From positions 35,805,803 through 35,869,802 of the forward strand of contig CM048591.1 of the NCBI GenBank assembly GCA_026413225.1: 64,000 nt of DNA, given 5' to 3'. A program made the translations under genes and the position numbers. The notes beneath the pieces are model-generated. The model searched no databases and was not told the DNA's origin. It saw only the letters and a program-made list of their open reading frames with translations. Shown here one piece after another: positions 1 to 10,000 of the stretch (position 1 is the stretch's first letter; each line of letters opens with the position of its first letter). Source of the stretch: Otis tarda. Its lineage: Eukaryota > Chordata > Aves > Otidiformes > Otididae.

Positions 1-627
1 AGTTTTCATCCTTTAAAATAATATTAATGCTGGAGTGGATGGAAGTGTTTCCATACGGACTTGGGACTAGGCCAGAAAGCGGTGCCTCCCACTCTACCCA
101 GGATCAGGCTGTTATGACCTCCCACGCTACAGAGAGCAGAGTGATATTCTTTGTTTGCCATTCTTCACAATGAACAACTTTGGTAATGTTTCCAAAAGCA
201 CTGACGTGACTCGTGTTCAAGATCCTTTCCCTCATTGCAAGTTGTTTCCCAGAACTGCATTAAGGCAGCAAAACTCGGTGACCTGGAGGCATTACCCTGC
301 CTCTGGATGCCCAGGTACGTGGCATGGTTGCTTCCATAATACCTCACAGCGCTGAGAGGATGCGTGGCCTGAAGAGTGTGGCAGCGCAGCTTGGCTAGGT
401 GCACAGAGCCTGTGTAATGCACCATGGTGAGTCTACGTGGAGTTTAGAAACAGCTTTAGGTACTTCTGAAATCACTGTCATCCCATCTAACCAGCTTGTG
501 TTGAGTGTTTGTTGTGATGGGATTACAAAGCCAACATAGCATGGCTGCTTTCAACCAGCTGACAAGAGCTTTATGCACCCAGGTCGTGCTAATTTGCAGC
601 ACACACTGGTCCAGCCTGCAGAAAAGG
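1..627. other. Upstream flank, no recognisable feature
   Basis: This stretch lies upstream of the CR1 copy and the SH3GL2 promoter. I see only short chance reading frames on both strands, none with a recognisable domain, and no repeat family that I know. It could be distal promoter or intergenic DNA. Confidence 0.5.
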
Positions 628-1087
628 ATCACAGAACCATGGAATGGTTAGGGTTGGAAGGGACCTTTAAAGGTCATCTAGTCCAACCCCTCTGCAAGGA
701 GCAACTGGATCAGGCTGCTCAGAGCCTCATCCAACCTGGCCTTGAATGTTTCCAGGGATGGGGCATCCACCATCTCTCTGGGAAACCTGTGCCAGTGTTC
801 CACCACCCTCAGTGTCAACATTTTTTTTCCTTATATCCTGTCTGAATCTACCTCCTTTTATTTTAAAGCCAATACCCCTTGTCCTGTCACAACAGGCCCT
901 GCTGAAGAGTTTCTCCCCGTCTTTCCTGTAGGCCCCCTTTAGGTACTGTAAGACCGCTATAAGGTCTCCCCGGAGCCTTCTCCTCTCCAGGCTGAACTTC
1001 TCTCCAGGCCCCAGCTCTCTCAGCCTGCCCTCATAGGAGAGGTGCTCCACCCCTCTGAGCATCTTCGTGGCCTCCTCGGGACTTCTG
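628..1087 (-). mobile_element. CR1 LINE fragment, 5'-truncated, minus orientation
   Basis: Read on the minus strand this is the end of a CR1 non-LTR retrotransposon. The plus strand begins with the reverse complement of the CR1 3' tail (GGTTGGAAGGGACC, then GTCATCTAGTCCAACCCC) and runs back into the end of ORF2. The minus-strand frame carries the familiar C-terminal pattern of CR1 ORF2: LRGVEHLSYEGRLREL, then [25 protein letters not shown] in shifted pieces, then [11 protein letters not shown] and GGRFRQDIRKK. The catalytic reverse transcriptase domain is absent, as expected for a 5'-truncated insertion. The tail is short and I saw no target duplication. The truncated 5' end lies about 100 bases before the CpG island and about 415 bases before the SH3GL2 start codon. 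Confidence 0.93.
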
Positions 1088-1263
1088 TTTGGATCACACT
1101 GCTCACGTTGTTTCGGCGTTTGCTGGCAGAGTCCGGCAATTGTTAATTACTGTTCTCCTGGTGTTTGTAACTCCGAGCTGCGGAGGCACATCACTGCTAC
1201 CTGTGTTCTGGACACGGGACGAGGAACCCCAGGCCGCTGCGGGGGAGCGGGCGCCCAGCCCGC

Positions 1264-1297
1264 GGGGAGCGGGGGGGGCAGTGGGGGGAGGGGGGCG
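1264..1297 (+). promoter_or_regulatory. G-quadruplex-prone G-tract block with GC box
   Basis: Four or more runs of at least four G lie within 34 bases: at about 1264-1267, 1271-1278, 1283-1288 and 1290-1295, the last leading into a GGGGGCGG GC box. Loops between them are 1-4 bases, which meets the usual G4 motif rule. The block lies about 205-240 bases upstream of the ATG on the coding strand. Binding by Sp/KLF proteins or folding into a G4 is inference. Confidence 0.6.
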
Positions 1298-1334
1298 GCC
1301 CCAGGCGCCCGGGAGAAGGCGGTGCGTCCCTCTC

Positions 1335-1342
1335 TGACGTCA
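1335..1342. promoter_or_regulatory. Perfect cAMP response element (TGACGTCA)
   Basis: The full palindromic CREB/ATF site TGACGTCA lies 160 bases upstream of the start codon inside the CpG island. An 8-mer like this is expected about once by chance in 64 kb, and less often in CpG-depleted DNA. Its position in a proximal promoter is where functional CREs usually lie. Use by CREB in neurons is inference. Confidence 0.6.
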
Positions 1343-1501
1343 CGGCGCCCCCGCACCGCCGCCTGACAGCTTCCACCGGCCGCGCGGGTGCGGGCGGCGC
1401 GAGCGGCGTACGCGGCGGCGGGAGCACCGCAGCGCAGCGCATCGCCCCGCGGCTCGGTTCTCTCGGCTCGGCTGCAGCGCGCCGACCTCACCGCCCTCGC
1501 C

Positions 1502-1546
1502 ATGTCCGTGGCCGGGCTCAAGAAGCAGTTCCACAAAGCCACGCAG
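1502..1546 (+). CDS. SH3GL2: Endophilin A1, first coding exon (15 codons, partial CDS)
   Basis: The ATG at 1502 opens a 15-codon exon encoding MSVAGLKKQFHKATQ, followed at once by a GT donor (CAG|GTACCC). This is the N-terminal amphipathic segment (helix H0) of the endophilin A N-BAR domain, which inserts into membranes and drives curvature during synaptic vesicle endocytosis. In the family the rest of the BAR domain and the C-terminal SH3 domain, which binds dynamin and synaptojanin, are encoded in later exons. From memory of the paralogues, SH3GL1 has FYKASQ and SH3GL3 has FHKASQ, so FHKATQ points to SH3GL2. The exon ends in phase 0. The start is supported by the family N-terminus and a favourable context (GCCATGT follows a C-rich leader). 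No second exon is seen in the window. The remaining uncertainty is paralogue choice from only 15 residues. Confidence 0.9.
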
Positions 1547-1564
1547 GTACCCCTTCCCCCCCCC

Positions 1565-2005
1565 ACGCGGCAAGAGGTGTGCGTGGGGCGCACGCGTGGG
1601 TGCGTGGCGCCCGGCTGCGCGCCGGTGCGCTCGGCTGCGTGGTGCAGTCGGGTGCGCGGTGCGTGGGCATGCCGCGCACGGGTGTGCGTGGTGGTGGCGT
1701 GTGCGTGGGTATGCACGCGTTGGCACGGGTGTGTGTGTTGTGCATGAGTGTGCGCGGGTTTTTATCCGTCTGCGCGGGTGTGCGAGGTGAGTGAGCTTGC
1801 GCGGGTGTTGCGCAGGGATGTGCGTGATGCGCGAGTGTGCACGGGTGTCCGTGGGTAGGCACGTGTGTGCGTGGTGCACGGGTGTGGGTGGTGCGCGAGT
1901 GGTTCACAGGTTGGCATGAACGCGCAGGAGTGTGCGTGGTGCGTGAATCTGCACGGGTGGGAGTGGGTCTGCACGGGTGTCCGCGGCTTTGCGTGAGCGC
2001 TTGGG
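1565..2005 (+). repeat. Degenerate GTGCGTGG-type minisatellite at start of intron 1
   Basis: About 440 bases are built from irregular copies of short units such as GTGCGTGGTGCGCGGG, GTGTGCGTGG and TGCACGGGTGT. The plus strand is rich in G and T and poor in A, giving strong GC skew just downstream of the promoter. Alternating purine-pyrimidine stretches (GTGCGCG, TGCGTGTG) are frequent. The long frames seen on both strands here are products of this composition and are not genes. Confidence 0.8.
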
Positions 2006-2298
2006 CTGCACGCGTGCGTGGGGCTAGGGGGGTTGCAGTCCCGCCGTGTCTCCCCCCCTTCCCGCCGCCCCCGCGCTCTGGCCGCGCTGCGGGCAGGGGC
2101 CCCCGGGCTGCGGGAGCGGGTCCTGCGCTGTGCCCCCGCGGGGCCAGCGTGGGCGCGGAGGGGGCTAGCAGGCGGCGGGGGGGGGGCCGCTGGGGCAGAC
2201 CCCCGCCGTGGGCCTCCCACCGTCTGTACCCAGGGCTCTGTGCCGCGTTCCTGTCGGCGTTTCCTCAGCCTGGCGTTGTAAATCAGCCGTAAACATGA

Positions 2299-2358
2299 CC
2301 TTTTTTTTTGTTTCTTTGTTTTTATTTTTGGTTTTTGTTTTGTTTTGTTTTATTTTCT
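2299..2358 (+). repeat. T-rich simple sequence (TTTTG units)
   Basis: This is a run of T with interspersed G, with TTTTG/TTTTGT units. It marks the sharp end of GC-rich sequence after the CpG island. Confidence 0.7.
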
Positions 2359-3880
2359 GGCTCCAGGGTACAGCTGAAATCTGCATAATGAGGTTTGGTT
2401 CCGTTGCTTTAGGCATGGTGTGCAGGCATCGCAGGAAGGTCAGGGCAGATGTTTCACCGGGCTTCGAGTTGTTTCATAACACAAAATCTGTGCGTTACAG
2501 TCCGTGAGGGTACAATTTCTGAGTCAGGTTCTGACTCAGCGTGCTCTGGGGATAAATCTAAAATGGTTTCGTAGGAGTTGAGGGAATTTCTTTGGATTTA
2601 GAGATTTGAGACCAAGACCAGTGTAACGTGCCTTTTTTTTTTTTTTTTTTTTTTTGTTGTTTGTTTGCAACTAAGCAGAAAATTCCCGGTTATTTCCTAC
2701 TGATCATCCTTGCAGGGGTCTTCAGGTGACAGTCTTGGTTGCTGTAAGCAGTCTGTAGGTGCAGGCACGCAAGGTACAGCAGCAGATACAGCAGCTGTTA
2801 GGCTTTTCGGCACCTGCGTTTTTCCCTTTCTCGTTCATCTCATCTCTCTCATCCCGTCTCTTGTTGCACTGTGGGGAAGTGTTCCTGAAAGAAGGACCCC
2901 TAATAAGTGAATTCGCCCAAATTCTGGTTCTCAGTGCCTTGCAATTACACCGGTACCCGTTATGGCTCTGAATGCAGTGGGATATGTCAAGTCCTGCGTG
3001 GGCCGGTGCAGGCGTCGGGTGACATTGTGTCTCACCTTTCATACCACATTGTGCTGCATCACTGGTAAAATCAGCTTCACAGCAACCTGCCCTGCTCGTG
3101 GCAGATGTCGTCAGGAACGCCGAAGGGAGCCTGAGCCCATCCTGCAGCGCCTGTCTGCTGCTGCTGCTTTCGTTATTTCTCCCCCTCTACCTACAGTGCT
3201 GTCAGAAGCCCAGGAGTCATGATTGCTGCACTGAGTTCTGGTACCGAAAATAAGAACTACAGTGTCTGTGCTGTCCACACTTAAGAAGTAGGCAAGCTGG
3301 AGTTCACTTTTTAATGACAGAAGCTTTAGTTCTCCATTATTGTAAGTTAATGAGTCTGCAGCAGCAGAGGTAAACATCTTTTTTTGGAGGGAGCATGGTG
3401 TGAAAGGTCTGTGCATGCTGTTCTGTCCTTCAGATGACACTCTCATGCTGATTGTCAGCAATACTGTCACTTAGAAGGAAGGAAGAGTTTTAGCTGGCTG
3501 GAACCAAAACGTTAAGTTTCTGATGCCGGATTTAGCAGCCTGACATCAGATGACCCAGAGATTTTTGGGCCCAGCCTTGACTTTCACGGACTGCTTGTAT
3601 GCAGGCCATGAAGACACATTCATGTATGAGAATGACTCACAAGTAGGTTGCAAGACTGATCTGTTTATTGGCTTGTTTTCAGTAGGAGTGAGAAATCCAG
3701 GACTTAGTCGTGCTGACCTTACTCTAGGGAGTAATCCTTCTGACTAGGGATTAATCCCTGGGTGAAATATGGATTGACATTGCTGGTATGAATGAAGCTA
3801 CTCAGACAGGAGCAAACAAATTGGAAGTTTAAAGTATTCTGAATGATTCCTTTGGTTCTTACTTGTGTAAGAACTTGTGT
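2359..3880. other. Intron 1 sequence with little visible structure
   Basis: Apart from a run of 23 T at 2633-2655 I see no gene, RNA or repeat family that I can name. Short open frames here lack recognisable domains. Confidence 0.5.
2633..2655 (+). repeat. Homopolymer (T)23
   Basis: An uninterrupted run of 23 T, followed by TTG/TTTG units. It may be the remnant of a poly(A) tail on the minus strand, but no retroelement body that I recognise adjoins it. Confidence 0.9.
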
Positions 3881-3901
3881 GTGGTGTGGTGTAGTGTCAT
3901 A

Positions 3902-4081
3902 AGGTTGCCCAGAAAGGTGGTGGAAGCCCCATCCCTGGAAACGTTCCAGGCCAGGCTGGATGAGGCTCTGAGCAACCTGATCTAGTCGGGGATGTCCCTG
4001 CTTCTTGCCGGGGGGGGGTTGGACTAGGTGACCTTTAAAGGTCCCTTCCAACCCTAACCATTCTGTGATTCTATGATTCTT
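3902..4081 (+). mobile_element. CR1 LINE 3' end fragment, plus orientation
   Basis: The last 180 bases of a CR1 element: the end of ORF2 (GGTTGCCCAGAAAGG, then CCAGGCTGGATGAGGCTC) followed by the 3' tail (GACCTTTAAAGGTCCCTTCC and repeats of ATTCTATGATT). A run of nine G at about 4010-4018 interrupts the consensus. A GTGGTGTGGTGTAGTG simple repeat adjoins its 5' end. Confidence 0.93.
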
Positions 4082-7000
4082 TAATAGAGTCCTAAATCAT
4101 ACTAGGAACAATTTCAAGTTATTTCTCAGGTTGCCATATCTTTTAACCCAGTTTAGCATTGTGAAGTAAGTCTTGAAGTCTCTGGTTTAGTTTCTTTCCA
4201 TCTGTGATGCTGTTGGTCTTGCTGTAACATTAGTCCCCCTTATACACAGAGAGTTTATGGTTACGAGCATACAATATGATCCAACCTGTCAGACATTTTG
4301 GAGCTAAGAAAATCGCTCCAAAGAGTGTTTTCTCAGGAATGGGCTGTGCCACCAAATGGTCCCTTTTTATTTAGTTATGCAAACTCCTCTGCCATTAGTG
4401 CTATGTCAGTGTGACCGAGAGTTTATTGCTTCCTGCAGGTTTGTCTATGATTTTAAAACCACCAGAGTAATTTTGGGCGATACAGATTTGACAGTCTGGA
4501 GCTTTTGAACAGAGTTGTTTTAAAATAGCATAAGCTTTGTTTCCACATGACTGCATTCATTGCATAATATGGCTCTTGTGAGGCACAGTCAAAACAAAGC
4601 TTTCAGAAAGTAATAATTTCATAGGGAAAGAAATGAGGAAAAATGCAGGGAATGACCATATCTGAGGTTCCCCTGGGAACCACTGAATAAATGTGACTGA
4701 TATTTAAATAGCAGTCTGAATGTAGTGATTTGAACCAAACGGCCTGTAATATGGTTTATTTTCTACCACTGTATTATCTTTTATGATACAACATGATTTA
4801 ATTTCTCCTAACACCAACACAGAAGTCACCAGTTTATACAGTTTTATAGAGAACCAGGTTTATTACTGAAAGAAATGGCTGAAGAAACAACTTCCACTCC
4901 TCTCCTAGTTGCCAGTTGCTTGTTACATGCCCTGACTTTTGGGTGGAAAGTATCATGCTTCCCTCTTTAGCAAGGCAGCACATTAAGAGATTGACCCTCG
5001 TGTTTAGTAAGAAGCAAAGGAGACTCCTGTTTTGCTATGCTGTAACCCATGTAGCACAAAATCCTGTGGGCTTCGTAGGGTTTCTACATGGATTCCAATC
5101 TGTCTACATAGGTTCATTGGCAAACGAGCACATTAGGGTTGAGGTAGAGTTTGAAAACGTTGATATTCTGTTTTGGAAGTGTCCTGGAAGAGTGTCCGCT
5201 TGTTAACGTGGATTCAGCAAACCTTCTGAGTGTGTGCGTCGTGATAAACTTATGAGCAGTTCCGTTGAAATCAGTGGGAACGTGAGTATGATGGAAATTA
5301 ATCTCCTTGTCAAATTACTTTTATATTGTGGTTCATCTAGCTGAATGTTTTTTTTAAATTCCTTGGTCAGAAGTGTGTAAAATATTTTTCACTGGAATAG
5401 GCGGAGCAATCCTTTTCTGTACATGATATGTTTTCTACACTTGCTGAACTCTGAAACTGCGACTAACCCAATTGTTACTGTTCCTTCCATACTGAAAGAG
5501 GATGTAGACAGTGACGTGTTGATACCAGTATTTTTCTAAATCCCCATCAATCCCCAGTTCCTGACTGTCCCTCAGTGTTGAGTGGGACCTGTGCCTGCTG
5601 CCTGTGGCTTTTCCAGGGAAGCACCTCACCTGTCTTTCCCAGCCAACTACGATTGAAGCTGGGCTCACACCAGGTCTGCCTACCTCCTTCCACATTTCCT
5701 CTCAGCCTCACCCACCCAATTACGGTCAGTTCCCCTGTATGTAAAGGTATGTATGTGAGCTGGTCTGGGAAGTTTGACAATAGAAACATGGTGTGGAAAC
5801 TCATGAGCAGGTGAAAGGAAGAGGAAGAAGAGCCATTTGCGAGGTGGTGTGGTTCTGAGGATGGTGCCCAAACTGGCTCTTCCAGAGCCATGTACTGCTG
5901 ACGGTCTGTTGGTTTCTCTCAGTGCGAAGTGGTACGTTTTGAGATCAAGGAAAGCGAAGAAATTTTTGATCTGGGAATAAAGACTGTTTTTGGAAAAAAT
6001 ATTTACTTAGCTGCAGAGGGGATTATTTCCACAGCAGGTAGGGAAATCCCTTCTGTTTGTGTACTTTAGCTTGATTGCCAGATACAGTATTCACATTTGG
6101 CACAATTCCCATGTTTCCTTTTATTGATATTGCATACTTGAAAGGGTGAAAAATTGACCTTAATCCAAATTGCCCTTTAGTTAGATGCTGTGTAACCCTT
6201 TGGAGTTGTTGATGGCTTAAACAGTCTGCTCCAGTTTCTAATGCTGTTTCTAAATCTGATTGAAAGCACTGCTGCTTTGTGTACAAAAGAGATAATGGGT
6301 TGTTTTTTTGGGGAGGATTTCTCAAGCATCTGTTGCTGCAGTATCTTTCCACCTGATGTACGCAGTTTCCACTTTTAGGTAGGGGTGTATGTATGTATAT
6401 ATAAAGCTGGAGCACTGATTGACACCCATCTGCAATTTTTTTCCCAGTGATCTGTGGAGGCAAAGAATATCTATGGATGCTATGCTCAAAGCACGGCCTG
6501 CGTCAGATTTTTGTTTTATATCTTGACTTTCCTCTTCACTGAAGTGTTACATGGCAAGGAAGAACGGGCTACTCTTGGTCATTCATGCAAAACAGTGTCT
6601 CTAAGATTTAAGTGTTCCCTAATGACTTGCATGCTGATGGTTATCATGCTTCGTAAAAGTGCTGAAGCAGCGTAAACAGGTTCAACGGAAGCAGATTTTG
6701 CGGAGGTTACTGTGAAGAAGATTCTGTAGTTTCACGTAGCTGTCAAGTGCAAATGTAAGGGAGGTGCTGGGGTAGTCTTACATATTTGTTGTGGAGGATG
6801 GAGGGTTGAGGAGCTTGAACACTGACTGTCATGACCTAGTAGTGTGCCAGTGAAGCCTTTGACTTTTAAAAACTCAACGAGAGGGAAGGAGTTGAAAATC
6901 TGCTTTGTGGGCCGCAAGAAGCTGTTGCCACTCAGTCAGTACATCTGAAGAGAAATTGTGAACGGAGAGCATTTGGTGGGAAGTGCCCTGATGAAGCAGG

Positions 7001-10000
7001 CCCATGGCCCTCTTCTCAGTGGCATCCTTCCAACAACCTTTTCTCCTGGAACTGAAAAGTCTTGCTTTGTGCTGCTTTGGGGCAACTTCTGTGACTCCGG
7101 TCCTCATTTTCTTCTCACTTAGTGATCCCTGATGGACAGTGCTGATGCTAATCCTCTCTTAAATATGTGGACGTATGCAGATGAAAGAAAATTGAGCTAT
7201 AGCATGGTGTTATTGCGATGATCTTTGTCACAGCGGAAGTACCTAGCCTTCTGTCCCTGTCTAATCTTGCACTTAATCTTGGAGACAAGATTGTAGCTTT
7301 TTTTAAACCTGAGGTTATAGCACGTCACAAGATTCCATCCAACCTGTCGCATAAGCGATAGGAATTAAAATACCTTTTTTTTTTTTTCCTCCTGAAGCGT
7401 AGAAAAAAAGATGGAAATTCATATTTACTGTGCTGATGTTTTTCACAAGCTTTCCCTTTGTGGATGCTCTGTAAAGCTGCGTGGGAGAAAATAACAAATA
7501 AGAAGTGGCTGTTCGACGTTCAGCATAATTTCAGTTTGTCTGTGGATGGGTACCATCATGGCAGACCCAGACAGGATGATTCATGGATATGTAGTTGTCA
7601 CTGATGCAATACCAGCCATGCACTAGTGCCAATGATGGACGCCATATCTATAAATAGCATTTAAAAGAAAAGTTTATATTGCGTAGACTGAAATTGGGCT
7701 GAAGTAGTTGTTGCAGCATCACATGGGTCACACTGAAAGTCAGCAGTTTGCTCTCACCTCCTTTCTCCCTCACCAAAGAAGCGGTGTTATTTGATCCCAG
7801 CAAAGGCACTGCTGAGGCAGCAGCAGTGTCACCTTGCTAGTGGCAGCCTATAAAGGTGGCTTGGTGTGATGCCAGAGGGCCTGCTGAAAGAACGAGAAAT
7901 TCAACCCCTGGTTCGGCTAATGGGTCTGTCAGCAGAGGAGGGGTGGTGAAGTGAATCCACAAATATTTCAGAATAGATAGGTGGCACTAGCTGGGTTCAT
8001 TGTCAGCAAAACAGCAGGTATCGTATTGATGTAATTTCCATTGGGCTTTGCGTTGGTCATATGTCCCTTGGGTTTCTTATCACCATGCCAAATGCAGATG
8101 CTATGCTGGATCCTTGGTAAGCAGAAGTTCTAAAATTGAGAAAAATGTTGGCTTTCCCCTCCTTTTTCCCCCTACTCTGATGTCAGAAAAGCACTTCACG
8201 CTGTTAAAATATTTACATCTTCTCCTGCCTTCTTCATCTTTTTTGTGGATTTCATTTTGATTTTTAAATCACTTTTGTTATTTATTTATTTATCTATCGA
8301 TTGTTATTTTTTTGATTCCTAAATTCCAGTTCTTACTGGCTGCAAAAGGTCTTTAAATATGAAAAAAAAATTATCTAAAAATTTTGAAATAGGGCTTGTT
8401 TTTCACATTTGTGTTAAGAAATTAAGTTAGTGTTGTGCAGTAACATTGAGGACACAATTTATCTTCTGTTTTAATGTATCCTTGACATCACTCTGTTCTG
8501 CTTCTGTGGGGAAGAATGTCACCACGACAAAAACAGCGTGATAACAGAACATATTCCAATACAGATGAAGGTTTGTTTATTTTCCCTAGAAAAAAAAAAT
8601 TCTTCTGAAAATCATTCTTGATTTAATCTTTTATGACTTTTAGTAGACTAACAGAACTTGCCCTTCTAAGCAGCAGTAGCCAATTAGATATTTTTGCTGA
8701 GTTCTTTTCCAGTCTGTACCATTTTCAGCCTTCAAGGTATGTGACAAAAATTCCTTTTCATGCAAAATCAATCTAGGTGCAGCAAACCAGTTAATAATTC
8801 ATAAGGCATAAATGTCAAAAATAGTGTTTGTCTTTCCAGATGAGTCAGAGCTTGTCTGTCTCGGAAAGTTATGGCATCATGATCTAAGGACTGAATTTGA
8901 AGAGCTGCAATTTTACAAATGTAACTCTACAATGGATGGATTTCTTTCTGACAGTAAATCAACAGCTTTTCAACTTAATTGATTTTGTTTGGAAAGGGAT
9001 CTGAGGACAGCAGACTAAGCACCATCCTTCCATTGGAACCAGAATGTTTGCATAGAACTGGCCAAGGCATTAGAGGTTAATGTATTTTCCTCAACTAATT
9101 CACTGTCTGAATTTGTGTTTCTCTAGGAATGAGATCTTTGGCATCGAAAGAGTTAAACCTGGGTCTTGCTCCAGTTGAAGTGAAAGGAGGTTTCAGTACT
9201 CAGGAGGAGATCTTAAATGAGTTTTATGCTGGTTACTTCATCCCATTTCTTGTGTTGGTCAGGAACTGATGAAATTTGATTTTACTTTCTACCGTTATGA
9301 ATGGAAATAAGAACTTTTAAAATGGAGCTGAGGCACAAGGAAGGTTCAACAATATGCAAATATTTTTAGGAGCCAAAACATTTGAATGTGAAAGTGTGCC
9401 TTGACATGCAGAATAACCACACATGTGCGTGGTTTACTGGTGGAACTCCATCATGCAAGGAGCCTTCCACTAGCATTAACAAATGGAAGTTTGTCTCTCG
9501 GGAAGGATGGCTGGATGTTATGGTACCTCTGTTATTTATGGTCTAAATTTGTTTTTTAAAGTATGACCTTATTGCGCTGAGGCTGGTGAGGAAATCTCCT
9601 TCCTTTTCCACAAAAATGCTGAGAAACATCTTGCCATATATGAGGCAAAACTACTACTGTCAGAAGTGGATAAGACTGTTGACAGCAGGAGGCACAATGT
9701 ACCTGACATCTGGCCTGACATCAGTCCAGTCAGAGAAAATGTGAGTTGCTGGAGGAGAGGAAGACTTAAGGCCAGAGGCCTTAAAAGCACAGGCCAGCCG
9801 AGATAAATAAGTTAGATCTTTAACTTTTTTTTTACGTAGAAAAATATTTTTTCCTCTGTCAGTTTTGTTTGGTTTGTTTCACCTGTGTAAACTGCTAAAA
9901 AAAGGGCAGCAAAAGTTAAGCTTTGCATAGTAGAAATGGGATTCTCCTTACTAAAGTAAAAGCCACAAATACCTGATGTCAAAACATACATAACTTATTT

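Larger units (their letters stand above)
1088..1501 (+). promoter_or_regulatory. SH3GL2: SH3GL2 promoter region and 5' UTR
   Basis: This GC-rich stretch between the CR1 copy and the start codon is the inferred promoter. It has no convincing TATA box, which fits a CpG-island promoter. Visible elements are a run of G tracts with a GC box (GGGGGCGG) near 1290-1297, a perfect CRE at 1335-1342, and a very CpG-rich leader from about 1375 to the ATG. The transcription start cannot be fixed from sequence alone. It most likely lies between the CRE and about 1460. Promoter identity is inferred from position and composition; the elements themselves are seen directly. Confidence 0.7.
1190..2235. promoter_or_regulatory. 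CpG island over the SH3GL2 5' end
   Basis: GC content and CpG frequency rise sharply near 1190 and fall near 2235, where the sequence turns AT-rich (T-rich run from about 2299). Inside are many CG dinucleotides, for example around 1375-1500 and 2040-2215. The island covers the proximal promoter, 5' UTR, exon 1 and the first 690 bases of intron 1. Boundaries are judged by eye. Confidence 0.85.

Noticed and set aside
1147-2292. Open frames of 100-189 codons on both strands around exon 1
   Set aside because: They come from the CpG island and the GT/GC minisatellite, where stop codons are rare. They show His/Thr/Arg-rich low-complexity repeats and no recognisable protein.
7648-7657. Perfect MEF2-type site CTATAAATAG
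   Set aside because: The degenerate consensus is expected several times by chance in a window of this size and nothing else marks this position.
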